Part shown: one piece after another, positions 10,986-19,500 of the stretch
How the letters are laid out: the number at the start of each line of letters is the position of its first letter
How positions within the stretch are numbered: the first letter of the stretch is position 1
Assembly: GCF_013376095.1 (NCBI RefSeq)
Contig: NZ_JAAMFN010000016.1
Coordinates: forward strand, 1 to 64,000
Length of the DNA: 64,000 nucleotides
Direction of reading: 5' to 3'
From: Arthrobacter sp. SDTb3-6
Lineage (GTDB): Bacteria; Actinomycetota; Actinomycetes; Actinomycetales; Micrococcaceae
Notes under the pieces: generated by a model
Told to the model about the DNA's origin: nothing
Database searches by the model: none
What the model saw: the letters and a program-made list of their open reading frames with translations, nothing else
Translations under genes and position numbers: made by a program

Positions 10986-11984
10986 TCAGGCCTGGGCCGC
11001 CCGCTGCTTGGAGACCTCGTACAGGCTGATTCCCACGGCCATCGACGCATTCAGCGACTCCATGGCAGAGTTGATCGGGATGGAGACAATCTGGTCGCAG
11101 TTTTCGCGCACGAGGCGCGAGAGGCCCTTGCCTTCGGAGCCGACCACCAGGCAGATGGGGTCCTGCGCGAGGCCGAGGTCGGGCAGCGAAACGTCGCCAT
11201 CGCCGTCGAGCCCCAGGACGAAGTAGCCCATCTTTTGGAAGGAGCCAATGGCACGGTTCAGGTTGGGCGCCTTCGCGACGGGCACGCGCACGGCGGCGCC
11301 GGCGCTGGTCTTCCAGGCCGAGGCAGTCACGCCCGCGCTGCGGCGCTCGGGGATGATGACAGCCTGGCCGGAGAAGGCGGACACGCTGCGGATGATGGCC
11401 CCGAGGTTGCGGGGATCGGTGATGCCGTCCAGGGCCACGATCAGGGGTGCGTTGGCAATGTGGCCCTTTTTCCACTCGGACATGATTTCCCCGGCCGCGT
11501 CCACGGCGTCCTCATACTCGTAGGGCGGGATCTGCAGGACCAGCCCCTGGTGGACGGCCTCTTCGGTGAGGCGGTCCAGTTCCGGCTTGTGCGCCTCGAG
11601 CAGCGGGATGCCGCGTTCGGTGGCCAGCTTGATGGATTCGCGCACGCGCTCGTCCATGTCAACGCGGACCGCCACGTAAAGGGCTTTGGCCGGGATGCCG
11701 GCGCGCAGTGCCTCCACCACGGAGTTGCGGCCCGTGACGAGTTCTTCGGTCGCCTTGCCCTTGGGGCCGCTGCTGCGGCGGGGGGCGGTGGTGCCGCCCG
11801 TGCCGCGCTTGGCGGCGGAGCGCTCGGCCAGCTGCTTGTTCTTGTAGGCCTTGTGGTAGGTGCGTTCCTCGGCCTTCGGCGTGGGGCCCTTGCCTTCAAG
11901 CGCCTTGCGGCCCAGTCCGCCTGTGCCCTTGACGGGGCCCTTCTTGAGCTTGCGGACTGCGCCGGAGCGGGAGCTGTTGGCCAT
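10986..11984 (-). CDS. rlmB: 23S rRNA (guanosine-2'-O-)-methyltransferase RlmB
   Basis: The 332-residue SpoU/TrmH-family protein methylates the 2'-O of a conserved guanosine in domain V of 23S rRNA. The first ~85 residues are a basic, low-complexity tail rich in Lys, Arg and Gly, typical of actinobacterial RlmB. The substrate-binding domain follows (ELVTGRNSVVEALRAG), then the trefoil-knot SPOUT domain with ALDGITDPRNLGAIIRS, VGSEGKGLSRLV and SIPINSAMESLNASMA. The start is ATG 11984. It is downstream of cysS across a 32-bp repeat cluster and directly upstream of glgX. Confidence 0.92.
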   Translation of the reverse strand: MANSSRSGAVRKLKKGPVKGTGGLGRKALEGKGPTPKAEERTYHKAYKNKQLAERSAAKRGTGGTTAPRRSSGPKGKATEELVTGRNSVVEALRAGIPAKALYVAVRVDMDERVRESIKLATERGIPLLEAHKPELDRLTEEAVHQGLVLQIPPYEYEDAVDAAGEIMSEWKKGHIANAPLIVALDGITDPRNLGAIIRSVSAFSGQAVIIPERRSAGVTASAWKTSAGAAVRVPVAKAPNLNRAIGSFQKMGYFVLGLDGDGDVSLPDLGLAQDPICLVVGSEGKGLSRLVRENCDQIVSIPINSAMESLNASMAVGISLYEVSKQRAAQA

Positions 11985-12166
11985 GGTGAAACCCTTACGA
12001 TTGGTGCGGTGCCGGTCTTTGCCTGGCCCCGAAGTTCGTCAAAATTCGTGCCCGCGGACGTTTTTAGGCACACGGGAATACGGGAGAATTAAAACCCGTA
12101 GCTAACAGTTTACGGCCTGTTTTCTGCCATGTGGTGCCAAAAGTGCGGATTCTCACGCGCCCGCCC

Positions 12167-12336
12167 CCCACCAACGCTCGGTTGCAACCGGGGCGGAATC
12201 GGGCAACGCTTCCGCACTTCCCGCCGGAGCGTTGGCGGAAAACGCCCCGGTTGCGCGCGAGCGTTCACGAAAAACGCCCCGGTTGCGCGCGAGCGTTGGC
12301 GGAAAACGCCCCGGTTGCAACCGGGCGTTGGGTGGG
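12167..12336. repeat. Palindrome-bounded cluster of 32-bp direct repeats
   Basis: The cysS-rlmB spacer holds three contiguous 32-bp units (12227-12258, 12259-12290, 12291-12322), each starting GAGCGTT and containing AAACGCCCCGGTTGC. Inverted copies bound the cluster: CCCACCAACG next to CGGTTGCAACCGGGGCG on the left (12167-12195), and its reverse complement on the right (12307-12336). The perfect palindrome CGGTTGCAACCG occurs at 12179-12190 and 12312-12323. The same words recur at 36296-36407. There are no spacers between units and no cas genes, so this is not a CRISPR array. Confidence 0.85.
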
Positions 12337-12339
12337 TGG

Positions 12340-13758
12340 CTAGCGCTTGAGGGACCAGGTGGCGCCGTCGGCCGTGTCGGCGACCTCGACGCCGGCAGCC
12401 GCCAGGATGTCCCGGATCCTGTCGGATTCGGCCCAGTCCTTCGCCGCCCGCGCCTGCGCACGCGCTTCCAGCTGGGCCTTGACCAGCACGTCGAGGGCGT
12501 CGAGCTCGGCTCCGGACCCGCCGCCCTCCTGCCACCGGGGGTCGAGGGGGTTGATGCCCAGCGCGTCGGTCATGCCCATGACGGCCAGGAACGCCTCCTG
12601 CAAACTGTCGGCGTCGCCCGCGGCCAACGCCGTGTTCCCGGCACGCACGGTTTCATGCAAAACAGCGAGGCCCGCCGGGATGTTCAGGTCGTCATCCATC
12701 GCGGCACTGAACGCCTCCGGGCGGGTGCCGACGTACCTGACGCCGTTGCCGGGGAACAGCTTTGCCAGGGCGGCCCGGGCGAACGTTTCAATGCGTTCGA
12801 CGGCGGCCGCTGCCTCCGCCAGCGAGCCCGGCCGGTAGTCCAGCACGGAGCGGTAGTGGGCCTGGCCGAGGTAGTAGCGGACCACCAGGGGCCGGGCGAT
12901 TTCCAGCATTTCGCGCGGATTGATGGTGTTCCCGATGGACTTGGACATCTTTTCACCCTCGTAGGTGACCATGCCGTTGTGCATCCAGAAGTTGGCGAAG
13001 CCGTGGCCGGCGGCCTGAGACTGGGCCATCTCGTTTTCGTGGTGCGGGAAGCGCAGGTCCAGCCCGCCGCCGTGAATGTCGAACTCGGTGCCGAGGTACT
13101 TGGTGACCATGGCGGAGCACTCCAGGTGCCAGCCCGGGCGGCCGGCACCCCACGGGGACTCCCAGCGGGCCGTCTCGGGTTCGCCCTCCTTGTAGCCCTT
13201 CCACAGCGCAAAGTCGCGCGGATCGCGCTTGCCCCGGGGATCGGCGTCGGGCGCGGCCTGCATGTCGTCAATGTTCTGGTGGGTCAGGGACCCGTACTTG
13301 GCCCACGAGCGGACGTCGAAATAGACGTCGCCGGAGCCGTCCGGTGCCGGGTAGGCGTGGCCGCGGTCAATCAGCTGCGCGATGAGCGCGTGCATTTCCG
13401 GAATGTGGCCGGTGGCCCGGGGCTCGTAGGTGGGCTTGAGGATGCCGAGGGCGTCATAGGCGTCTTCGAAGGCCTGCTCGAACCGGTAGGCCAGGGCCCA
13501 CCAGGGCTCGTTGTTTTCGGCCGCCTTGAGCAGGATCTTGTCATCAATGTCCGTCACGTTGCGCACCACCGTCACGTCGTGGCCGGTGACCTGCAGCCAG
13601 CGTGTCAGCTGGTCAAAGGCCAGCGCCGAGCGGACATGGCCGATGTGCGGCTCGCCCTGCACGGTGGCGCCGCAGTAGTACAGGGAGACGCGGCCTTCCT
13701 CGAGCGGGACAAAGTCGCGGACGGCGGCGGTGGCGGAATCATAAAAGCGCAGGGTCAC
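12340..13758 (-). CDS. cysS: Cysteine--tRNA ligase
   Basis: The 472-residue class I aminoacyl-tRNA synthetase charges tRNA-Cys. The zinc and HIGH-like regions are seen in [18 protein letters not shown], and the second zinc segment in [10 protein letters not shown]. The KMSKS loop is [14 protein letters not shown]. Length and the C-terminal anticodon-binding part are normal. The GTG start at 13758 overlaps the ispF stop by four bases (GTGA), indicating translational coupling. The gene sits in the carD-ispD-ispF-cysS-rlmB run. Confidence 0.96.
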   Translation of the reverse strand: MTLRFYDSATAAVRDFVPLEEGRVSLYYCGATVQGEPHIGHVRSALAFDQLTRWLQVTGHDVTVVRNVTDIDDKILLKAAENNEPWWALAYRFEQAFEDAYDALGILKPTYEPRATGHIPEMHALIAQLIDRGHAYPAPDGSGDVYFDVRSWAKYGSLTHQNIDDMQAAPDADPRGKRDPRDFALWKGYKEGEPETARWESPWGAGRPGWHLECSAMVTKYLGTEFDIHGGGLDLRFPHHENEMAQSQAAGHGFANFWMHNGMVTYEGEKMSKSIGNTINPREMLEIARPLVVRYYLGQAHYRSVLDYRPGSLAEAAAAVERIETFARAALAKLFPGNGVRYVGTRPEAFSAAMDDDLNIPAGLAVLHETVRAGNTALAAGDADSLQEAFLAVMGMTDALGINPLDPRWQEGGGSGAELDALDVLVKAQLEARAQARAAKDWAESDRIRDILAAAGVEVADTADGATWSLKR

Positions 13759-14321
13759 TGCTCTAGGTTATCCTCTCCGGCGGCAGCGGGGCCCGGGGCC
13801 TGCCAGGATGCCCGGACGACCAGCGCCGTGGCAACGGCTGTGATGCCCTCGCCGCGGCCGGTAAACCCCAGTCCGTCCGAGGTGGTGGCGCTGACGGAGA
13901 CCGGTGCGCCGGCCGCTGCGCTGAGCGCCGCCTCGGCCTCGGCCCGCCGGGGGCTGAACTTGGGTCGGTTGCCGATGAACTGCACGGCGACGTTGCCGAT
14001 CTCAAATCCGGCGGCCCGGACGATGCGGGCGGCTTCGGCCAGCAGCGAAACACCGCTGGCCCCCTTCCATTCCGGCCGGTCGGTGCCGAAGTGGGTGCCG
14101 AGGTCGCCCACCCCCGCGGCGGAAAACAGGGCGTCCGCGGCGGCGTGGGCCACGGCGTCGCCGTCGGAATGGCCGGACAGGCCGCGCTCACCCTCCCACA
14201 GCAGGCCGGCCAGCCACAGTGGCACCCCCGCGCCGGCGCCGTCCGCCTCCGCGGCGAAGGCGTGGGTGTCCACGCCAATGCCTGTCCGGGGCAGCACAGG
14301 CCGGTTTTCTCCACCCGCCAC
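13755..14321 (-). CDS. ispF: 2-C-methyl-D-erythritol 2,4-cyclodiphosphate synthase
   Basis: The 188-residue trimeric enzyme of the non-mevalonate (MEP) isoprenoid pathway forms the 2,4-cyclodiphosphate with release of CMP. The metal-binding motif GIGVDTHAF (Asp-x-His) lies near residues 14-22, [19 protein letters not shown] holds the conserved histidine, and [10 protein letters not shown] follows. The start is GTG 14321, two bases after the ispD stop. The last four bases are shared with the cysS start. It follows ispD, which supplies the precursor two steps earlier. Confidence 0.95.
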   Translation of the reverse strand: MAGGENRPVLPRTGIGVDTHAFAAEADGAGAGVPLWLAGLLWEGERGLSGHSDGDAVAHAAADALFSAAGVGDLGTHFGTDRPEWKGASGVSLLAEAARIVRAAGFEIGNVAVQFIGNRPKFSPRRAEAEAALSAAAGAPVSVSATTSDGLGFTGRGEGITAVATALVVRASWQAPGPAAAGEDNLEQ

Positions 14322-14323
14322 GG

Positions 14324-15106
14324 CTACCCCTCCACCCAGCGCGGGCGCAACGGCCCCTGCAACATGGCATCGGCCAACAGCAGGTCCATGGGCGTGGTGA
14401 TTTTCAGGCTGTGCGTGGACCCCTGGACCACAAACACGTCCCCGCCCATGGCTTCAACGAGCATGGCGTCGTCGGTGATTTGGGCGGCCTCGGCCGGGAC
14501 CAGCGTTGCGGCGTAGGCGTGGGCGCGGCGCAGGGTTTCCAGCTCAAAGCCCTGCGGGGTCTGCACGGCGCGCAGGCGGCTGCGGGCCGGCGTGCCGGAC
14601 ACCTTTTCCACACCGGCGCCGGTGGCAGGGAATTCGGCGGGGACCACGGTCTTGATGGTGTCCACCACGGCAAGCGCGGGGATGACGGCCTTGGCGCCGT
14701 CGCGCAGGGCGGCCACGACGCGTTCGAAGACCCCTGTGGGCGTCAGCGGCCGGGCGGCGTCGTGCACCAGCACCGTGGAAATGTCCGGTCCCACCATGGC
14801 CAGTGCCGCCCGGACGGACGCGGTCCGGTCCGCGCCGCCGTCGACCACGTTCCACACCAGGTCCGGCTGCTCCGCATGCGCGGCGGCCAGCTCCCCGCAC
14901 AGCTCCACCATCTCCTGGTCCCCCGCCGGGACCGCAATGCAAATTTGGCCGGCAATCCCCGCCTTCACCACGCCGTTGACGGCATGGGCCAGCATGGTGG
15001 AACCACCCAGGGGGACCCGCGCCTTGGGCATCCCGTGCCCCAGTCGTTCCCCGGAACCGGCGGCCACAATGATGACGGCGCAGCGCGCGCCCGCTTCCTC
15101 AGTCAT
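14324..15106 (-). CDS. ispD: 2-C-methyl-D-erythritol 4-phosphate cytidylyltransferase
   Basis: The 260-residue enzyme couples CTP to methylerythritol 4-phosphate in the MEP pathway. The nucleotide-binding signature [20 protein letters not shown] is near the N-terminus (about residues 14-33), with [10 protein letters not shown] in the centre and [14 protein letters not shown] toward the C-terminus. ATG 15106 ([17 protein letters not shown]) is chosen over a longer in-frame start because homology begins at the Rossmann strand. It is downstream of carD, with a strong hairpin at 15142-15181 between them. Confidence 0.94.
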   Translation of the reverse strand: MTEEAGARCAVIIVAAGSGERLGHGMPKARVPLGGSTMLAHAVNGVVKAGIAGQICIAVPAGDQEMVELCGELAAAHAEQPDLVWNVVDGGADRTASVRAALAMVGPDISTVLVHDAARPLTPTGVFERVVAALRDGAKAVIPALAVVDTIKTVVPAEFPATGAGVEKVSGTPARSRLRAVQTPQGFELETLRRAHAYAATLVPAEAAQITDDAMLVEAMGGDVFVVQGSTHSLKITTPMDLLLADAMLQGPLRPRWVEG

Positions 15107-15141
15107 GACTCCACAGTAGCCCCGGAACCGCGGCCTGGGAC

Positions 15142-15181
15142 GCAAGGAACCCCGGCACCGTGGGGTGCCGGGGTTCCTTGC
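15142..15181. terminator. Strong hairpin between carD and ispD
   Basis: A perfect inverted repeat of at least 17 bp (CAAGGAACCCCGGCACC and its complement, 4-nt loop) lies between the carD stop and the ispD start. It would end or attenuate transcripts leaving carD on the minus strand. There is no T-run, so partial read-through into ispD-ispF-cysS is possible. Confidence 0.65.
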
Positions 15182-15213
15182 GGGTCCTGCCGCGGACCCG
15201 TTCGAAGTTGCCG

Positions 15214-15696
15214 CTACGAGGCCAGGACCTCATCAAGGACTTCTGCGGCCTTGTCCTCGTCCGTCTTTTCCGCCAGGGCAAGCTCGGAAATCAGGATCTG
15301 CCGCGCCTTGGCCAGCATCCGCTTCTCGCCGGCGGACAGCCCGCGGTCGTGGTCGCGGCGCCAGAGGTCGCGGACAACCTCGGCCACCTTGATGACGTCA
15401 CCGGAAGCCAGCTTTTCCAGGTTGGCCTTGTAACGACGGGACCAGTTGGTGGGCTCTTCCGTGAATTCCGCGCGGAGCACGTCAAAAACGTGTTCCAGGC
15501 CTTCCTTGCCCACCACGTCGCGGACCCCGACGAGGTCTACGTTTTCCGCGGGCACTTCGATGGTTAGATCCCCCTGGGCAACCTTGAGCTTGAGATACAT
15601 CTTCTCTTCACCCCGAACCGTGCGCATCTTGATCTCTTCGATCTTGGCCGCACCGTGGTGTGGGTAAACTACTGTCTCGCCGACCTCAAAAAGCAT
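15214..15696 (-). CDS. carD: CarD-family RNA polymerase-binding transcription factor
   Basis: The 160-residue protein binds the RNA polymerase beta subunit and stabilises the open promoter complex, and is essential for rRNA transcription control in mycobacteria. The N-terminal Tudor-like RNA polymerase interaction domain starts at [19 protein letters not shown]. The helical C-terminal DNA-binding domain follows ([31 protein letters not shown]). The start at ATG 15696 has a clear GGGAGA ribosome binding site upstream; the longer open frame lacks homology. It heads the ispD-ispF-cysS run, the usual actinobacterial context. A long hairpin lies 60 bp upstream. Confidence 0.95.
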   Translation of the reverse strand: MLFEVGETVVYPHHGAAKIEEIKMRTVRGEEKMYLKLKVAQGDLTIEVPAENVDLVGVRDVVGKEGLEHVFDVLRAEFTEEPTNWSRRYKANLEKLASGDVIKVAEVVRDLWRRDHDRGLSAGEKRMLAKARQILISELALAEKTDEDKAAEVLDEVLAS

Positions 15697-15754
15697 GTGG
15701 ATTCTCCCTTTCCAATACTCCCAGTTTACCACGTCCAGCCGCCTACTTCCTTGA

Positions 15755-15785
15755 GTTTCCGCAGGTCAGGGGCTCCTGCGGAAAC
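15755..15785. promoter_or_regulatory. Hairpin in the carD upstream region
   Basis: GTTTCCGCAGG (15755-15765) and CCTGCGGAAAC (15775-15785) form a perfect 11-bp inverted repeat with a 9-nt loop, 59 bp before the carD start on the divergent carD/lipoprotein spacer. It could be an operator or a leader RNA hairpin of carD. The rest of the 274-bp spacer shows no other clear signal. Confidence 0.45.
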
Positions 15786-15970
15786 TTCCACGGCATAATT
15801 GCTCCAACAAGTGGAGATTTTTTGGGCCCTTGACTAAACGCTTCCGGGATGCAGTGGCGGCCGCACACAATACACGCCCCCGCCGGGAAACCGCCACAAA
15901 AGCATGCTTTCGCCCCGATTGCGGATAAGGTGGTGGCAGATATTTGTCTTTTCCATGAGGAGTTACTGAC

Positions 15971-16483
15971 GTGAGAATCGCTGCCGGCATGCCCGGTGCC
16001 AAACGAGCCCGGCGCTTGAGCCTGATTGCCGCGATTGGCATTGGTGCCATCGCGTTCACCGGCTGCAGTGCCATCAATGAGCAAAGCACCACGAAGATCA
16101 AGGTTGTCTCCGACGGCGTTGATGCGAATGTGGGCAGCCTGGAACTGCGCAACGTGTTGGTCATCTCCCAAGGAAGTGACGCCCCCGGCCGCGTCCTGGG
16201 CACGTTCTACAACACCTCCGACTCCGACGCCACGCTGACCATCAGCGGCGACCAGGGATCACAGACCGAGGTCACCGTCAAGCCGGGCGTGCCGCTGGTC
16301 CTCAACGGCGCCTCCGACAAGGCGATCCTGAGCACCGTCACGGCAGCCCCGGGCGCCACCGAGGTGCTGCAGCTGCGCGGGTCCGGCGCCACGACCGACT
16401 CGACGTCGCTGACCGTCCCGGTCCTGGACGGCACCCTGGCCGAGTACAAGGACATGCTGCCCACCGCCAAGGCCACCCCGTAA
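15971..16483 (+). CDS. Small secreted lipoprotein of unknown function
   Basis: The 170-residue protein has a basic N-terminus, a hydrophobic stretch (LIAAIGIGAIAFTGC) and a lipobox FTGC near residue 36, so the mature protein should be anchored outside the membrane by Cys. The remainder looks like a beta-rich domain (VGSLELRNVLVIS, LGTFYNTSDSDATLTI, VPLVLNGASDKAIL) without catalytic motifs I recognise. The GTG start at 15971 has a GAGGAG ribosome binding site 9 nt upstream. Small lipoproteins of this type are common next to carD and senX3-regX3 in actinobacteria. I cannot assign a function. Confidence 0.8.
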   Translation: MRIAAGMPGAKRARRLSLIAAIGIGAIAFTGCSAINEQSTTKIKVVSDGVDANVGSLELRNVLVISQGSDAPGRVLGTFYNTSDSDATLTISGDQGSQTEVTVKPGVPLVLNGASDKAILSTVTAAPGATEVLQLRGSGATTDSTSLTVPVLDGTLAEYKDMLPTAKATP

Positions 16484-16522
16484 CCGCAGTCCTGCCAGGG
16501 CGCAGCTGACGTTGCGCCCACA

Positions 16523-16565
16523 GCAAAGGGACGGCCACCGTGAATCACGGTGGCCGTCCCTTTGC
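16523..16565. terminator. Bidirectional terminator
   Basis: Perfect 20-bp arms (16523-16542 and 16546-16565) with a 3-nt loop lie between the convergent lipoprotein and regX3 genes. The arms end in AAAGGG/CCCTTT, giving U-rich ends on either strand. Confidence 0.85.
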
Positions 16566-16608
16566 GTCCTGCGGCCTGCAACCTGCCCTGCGGCCTGCGG
16601 CTCGCGGC

Positions 16609-17289
16609 CTACGGCTCGAACTTGTACCCGAGCCCGCGCACCGTCACCAGGAACCGCGGCGCCGCCGGGTCCGGCTCGATCTTGCTCCGGATGCGCTTGA
16701 CGTGCACGTCCAGCGTCTTGGTGTCGCCCACATAGTCCGATCCCCACACCCTGTCGATCAGCTGCCCGCGCGTGAGCACGCGCCCGGCATTGCGCAGCAG
16801 CATTTCCAGCAGTTCAAACTCCTTCAGCGGGAAGGACACGCCCTCGCCGTGCACGGTGACCACGTGCCGTTCCACATCCATCCGGACCGGGCCGGCCTGC
16901 ACGGTGGAGCTGACCAGCTCCTCCGGTTCACCCTGCCGGCGCAGTACGGCCCGGACACGGGCCATGAGTTCACGGGACGAGTACGGCTTCGTGACATAGT
17001 CGTCGGCGCCCAGCTCCAGCCCCACCACCTTGTCGATCTCCGAATCCTTGGCCGTGAGCATGATGATGGGGACGGTGGAGCGCTGGCGCAGGTGCTTGCA
17101 GACCTCGGTGCCGCTCATGCCCGGCAGCTGCAGATCCAGCAGCACCAGGTCGGCGCCGCTGCGTTCAAACGCCACCAGGGCGTCCAGCCCATCGTCCGCC
17201 ACCTCCACCTCGTACCCTTCCTTGGCCAAGAGGAAGGACAGGGGGTCGCTGATGGACTCTTCGTCTTCGACAATCAAGATGCGGCTCAC
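16609..17289 (-). CDS. regX3: Response regulator RegX3 (OmpR/PhoB family)
   Basis: This 226-residue phosphate-responsive regulator has a receiver domain (residues 1-120) with acidic residues in LIVEDEES, phospho-acceptor Asp52 in LVLLDLQLPGMSG, the TAKDSE switch and Lys in VTKPYSSREL. A winged-helix DNA-binding domain follows (LKEFELLEMLLRNAGRVLTR, DVHVKRIRSKIE). The GTG start at 17289 is supported by AAGGAG about 10 nt upstream; the longer ATG frame lacks homology. It lies 52 bp downstream of senX3, the cognate kinase. Together they are expected to control phosphate-starvation genes. Confidence 0.93.
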   Translation of the reverse strand: MSRILIVEDEESISDPLSFLLAKEGYEVEVADDGLDALVAFERSGADLVLLDLQLPGMSGTEVCKHLRQRSTVPIIMLTAKDSEIDKVVGLELGADDYVTKPYSSRELMARVRAVLRRQGEPEELVSSTVQAGPVRMDVERHVVTVHGEGVSFPLKEFELLEMLLRNAGRVLTRGQLIDRVWGSDYVGDTKTLDVHVKRIRSKIEPDPAAPRFLVTVRGLGYKFEP

Positions 17290-17341
17290 GTGTACTTGCT
17301 CCTTGTGACTCAGCTGTGTCATAACCCAGCTGTGGTGTGGT

Positions 17342-18586
17342 TCAGCGTTGCTTCCGTCCGGTGCCAAGGCTCAGGGCGGCGTCGCTGGTGGACGGGGAAA
17401 GTTGGGGCAGGCGCACGGTGAACGTGGAGCCTGTCTTGGGCGCGGACCACAGGGTGACCTCGCCGCCGTGGTTGCCCACAATATGCTTGACGATGCTCAG
17501 GCCGAGTCCCGTGCCGCCCGTGTGGCGTGACCGGGCCGCATCCACCCGGTAAAAGCGCTCAAAGACACGCTCCTGGTCTTCCGGGCTCATGCCGTCGCCC
17601 TGGTCGGAGACACTGACGCTGACGACGCCGTCACGCACCTGGAGCCCGATCCCCACCTGGGTGTTTTCCGGGGAATAGCGCACGGCGTTGTCGATCAGGT
17701 TCCGCAGCGCAGTCACCAGCTGGGACGCGTCGCCGTGGACCAGGGCGGGGACGGGCGGGCCCACCGCAAGAACAATGTTCTTGGCCTGCGCCGGCAGCCG
17801 GGTCCGGTCCACGGCCTCGGCGATGACCGCGTTGATGTCCACGTCGGTGCCCGCCTGGACGATGTCCTTGCCCTGCAGCCGCGAAAGTTCAATGATGTCC
17901 TGGACCAAGGCGGCCAGACGGGCCGACTCGGTGATCATGCGGGACGCGAAGCGGCGGACGGTCGCCTCGTCATCCGGGGACGACTCCAGCGCCTCGGCCA
18001 GCAGTGAGATGGCGCCCACGGGCGTTTTCAGCTCGTGGGAGACGTTGGCGACGAAATCGTTGCGCACGGCCTCGGTGCGGGCAATTTCGGTGCGGTCGTC
18101 GGCCAACAGCAGGATGTATTCCTCACCCAGCGGCGCCACGCGCACCTGGATGACCAGCGTGCCTTGGCCGGGGGAACCGGGCGGGGGCTGCGCACCCGGG
18201 CCGGCGTCCGGCGTCGAACCTGGGGCAGTGCCTTGGCCTGGCAGGAGAACGCGGGGCAGGAGCAGCTCGCGCTCCTCAATGACCCCGTCGCGGCGGACCC
18301 GGTGGGCCAGGTCCAGCAATTCCTGGTGGACCACCGTGTGGCCGCGGACCAGGCCGAACGCGTAGGCGCCCGGGCTGGCGCGGACCACGCCGTCGACCAC
18401 GTCAATGACGATGAAGGCCTTGCCCACCACGGAAAGGATCTCCGCGGAGCCCTCCGGCAGTGACGGTTCGCCGACGTCCACGGTGCGGCGGCGGGCCCGT
18501 TCGCTGGTGCTGAAGGCGAGCATGCCGAACATGCCCATGGCCAGGCCCACCAGCCCGGCAGCCACTCCAATCAGCAAAGGATTCAC
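17342..18586 (-). CDS. senX3: Sensor histidine kinase SenX3
   Basis: This 414-residue membrane kinase has one N-terminal transmembrane helix (about residues 4-26), a PAS-like region (about 45-170) interrupted by a Pro/Gly-rich insert (about 120-142), the H-box NVSHELKTPVG with His184, and an HATPase domain with N, G1 and G2 boxes (NLIDNAVRYSP, SDQGDGM, GTGLGLSIVKHI). It phosphorylates RegX3 and is expected to be held in check by the Pst system through PhoU. The start is GTG 18586. It is divergent from phoU across a spacer with a PHO-box-like repeat. Confidence 0.92.
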   Translation of the reverse strand: MNPLLIGVAAGLVGLAMGMFGMLAFSTSERARRRTVDVGEPSLPEGSAEILSVVGKAFIVIDVVDGVVRASPGAYAFGLVRGHTVVHQELLDLAHRVRRDGVIEERELLLPRVLLPGQGTAPGSTPDAGPGAQPPPGSPGQGTLVIQVRVAPLGEEYILLLADDRTEIARTEAVRNDFVANVSHELKTPVGAISLLAEALESSPDDEATVRRFASRMITESARLAALVQDIIELSRLQGKDIVQAGTDVDINAVIAEAVDRTRLPAQAKNIVLAVGPPVPALVHGDASQLVTALRNLIDNAVRYSPENTQVGIGLQVRDGVVSVSVSDQGDGMSPEDQERVFERFYRVDAARSRHTGGTGLGLSIVKHIVGNHGGEVTLWSAPKTGSTFTVRLPQLSPSTSDAALSLGTGRKQR

Positions 18587-18647
18587 ATCCCAAGACTATG
18601 CGCAGTTTCCACCCGGGCCGCCCCAAATGGGTCACCCGTGGCCGCCC

Positions 18648-18669
18648 GTTCAGCCAACGTTCACCTGAT
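18648..18669. promoter_or_regulatory. PHO-box-like direct repeat between senX3 and phoU
   Basis: Two adjacent 11-bp units, GTTCAGCCAAC and GTTCACCTGAT, share the GTTCA(G/C)C core used by actinobacterial phosphate response regulators. The position, 87 bp before phoU and 62 bp before senX3, fits autoregulation of the phosphate system. Confidence 0.6.
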
Positions 18670-18755
18670 GGTGCGGCCGCGTTAACACTTGGATGGCAAG
18701 GTGGGAGATGATCAAGCCCACCTATGTAACGGGCTGCCCATGAAAGGAACCACGC

Positions 18756-19418
18756 GTGCGCAAAGTATTTCAGGCTGAACTTCACCAAATCGGGGAGGGC
18801 CTGGTGGAGATTTCCTCACTGGTGATTGATGCGATTGACAAGTCCTCAACGGCCTTTGCCGCAGCCGACCTGCAGGCAGCCCAGGAAGTCATCGCTGCCG
18901 ACGCGCGGATCGACTTTCTCCAAAACGACCTCGACGAGCGCGCCATCGACGTACTCGCCCTGCAGGGGCCGGTGGCCAGCGACCTGCGCATGATCGTCGG
19001 CTCACTGCGCATGAGCGCCTCCCTTGAGCGCATGGGCGACCTGGCCCGCCACATTTCCCAGCTGACCCGGCTGCGGTACCCGAACAACGTCATCCCGGAG
19101 CCGCTCCGGGAAACCTTTGCCGAACTGGCCCGGCAGGACCTCGTCATTGCCCGCAAGGTCGCCGAACTGCTGGAGTCCAGGGACCTCGGGCTGGTGGGCG
19201 ACATCGCCGCTGCCAAGTCCGAGATCAACAAGCTGCACAAGACGGTCTTTTCCGCCATGGGTGCCCCCGGGTGGGCCGAAACGCCCGCCACCACCGTGGA
19301 CGTCACCCTGGCCAGCCGCTACTTTGAGCGCTTCGGCGACCATGGCGTCTCCGTGGCCCGCAAGGTCTCCTACCTGGTCACCGGCGAATGGCAGGCCGAG
19401 GACTTCCTGGCCGTTTAG
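18756..19418 (+). CDS. phoU: Phosphate-specific transport system accessory protein PhoU
   Basis: The 220-residue all-helical protein is made of two three-helix PhoU repeats (about residues 5-100 and 115-210). The metal-cluster segments are DLRMIVGSLRMSASLERMGD and the second copy SRYFERFGDHGVSVARK. It signals the phosphate state from PstSCAB to the SenX3 kinase. The GTG start at 18756 is preceded by AAAGGA. It is divergent from senX3-regX3. The pst genes are not in the window. Confidence 0.94.
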   Translation: MRKVFQAELHQIGEGLVEISSLVIDAIDKSSTAFAAADLQAAQEVIAADARIDFLQNDLDERAIDVLALQGPVASDLRMIVGSLRMSASLERMGDLARHISQLTRLRYPNNVIPEPLRETFAELARQDLVIARKVAELLESRDLGLVGDIAAAKSEINKLHKTVFSAMGAPGWAETPATTVDVTLASRYFERFGDHGVSVARKVSYLVTGEWQAEDFLAV

Positions 19419-19436
19419 GCAGCTGCCCGGGCGCCA

Positions 19437-19492
19437 AGCACGACGGCGGCCGGTGACCTTTCGAGCGAAAGGGCACCGGCCGCCGTCGTGCT
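19437..19492. terminator. Bidirectional terminator phoU/gpmA
   Basis: Arms of 19 bp (19437-19455 and 19474-19492), with a nested CCTTTCG/CGAAAGG stem in the loop, sit between the convergent phoU and gpmA stops. Confidence 0.85.
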
Positions 19493-19500
19493 TTATGGCC

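Noticed and set aside
12227-12322. 32-bp direct repeats resembling a CRISPR array
   Set aside because: Units are contiguous with no spacers, and there are no cas genes nearby.
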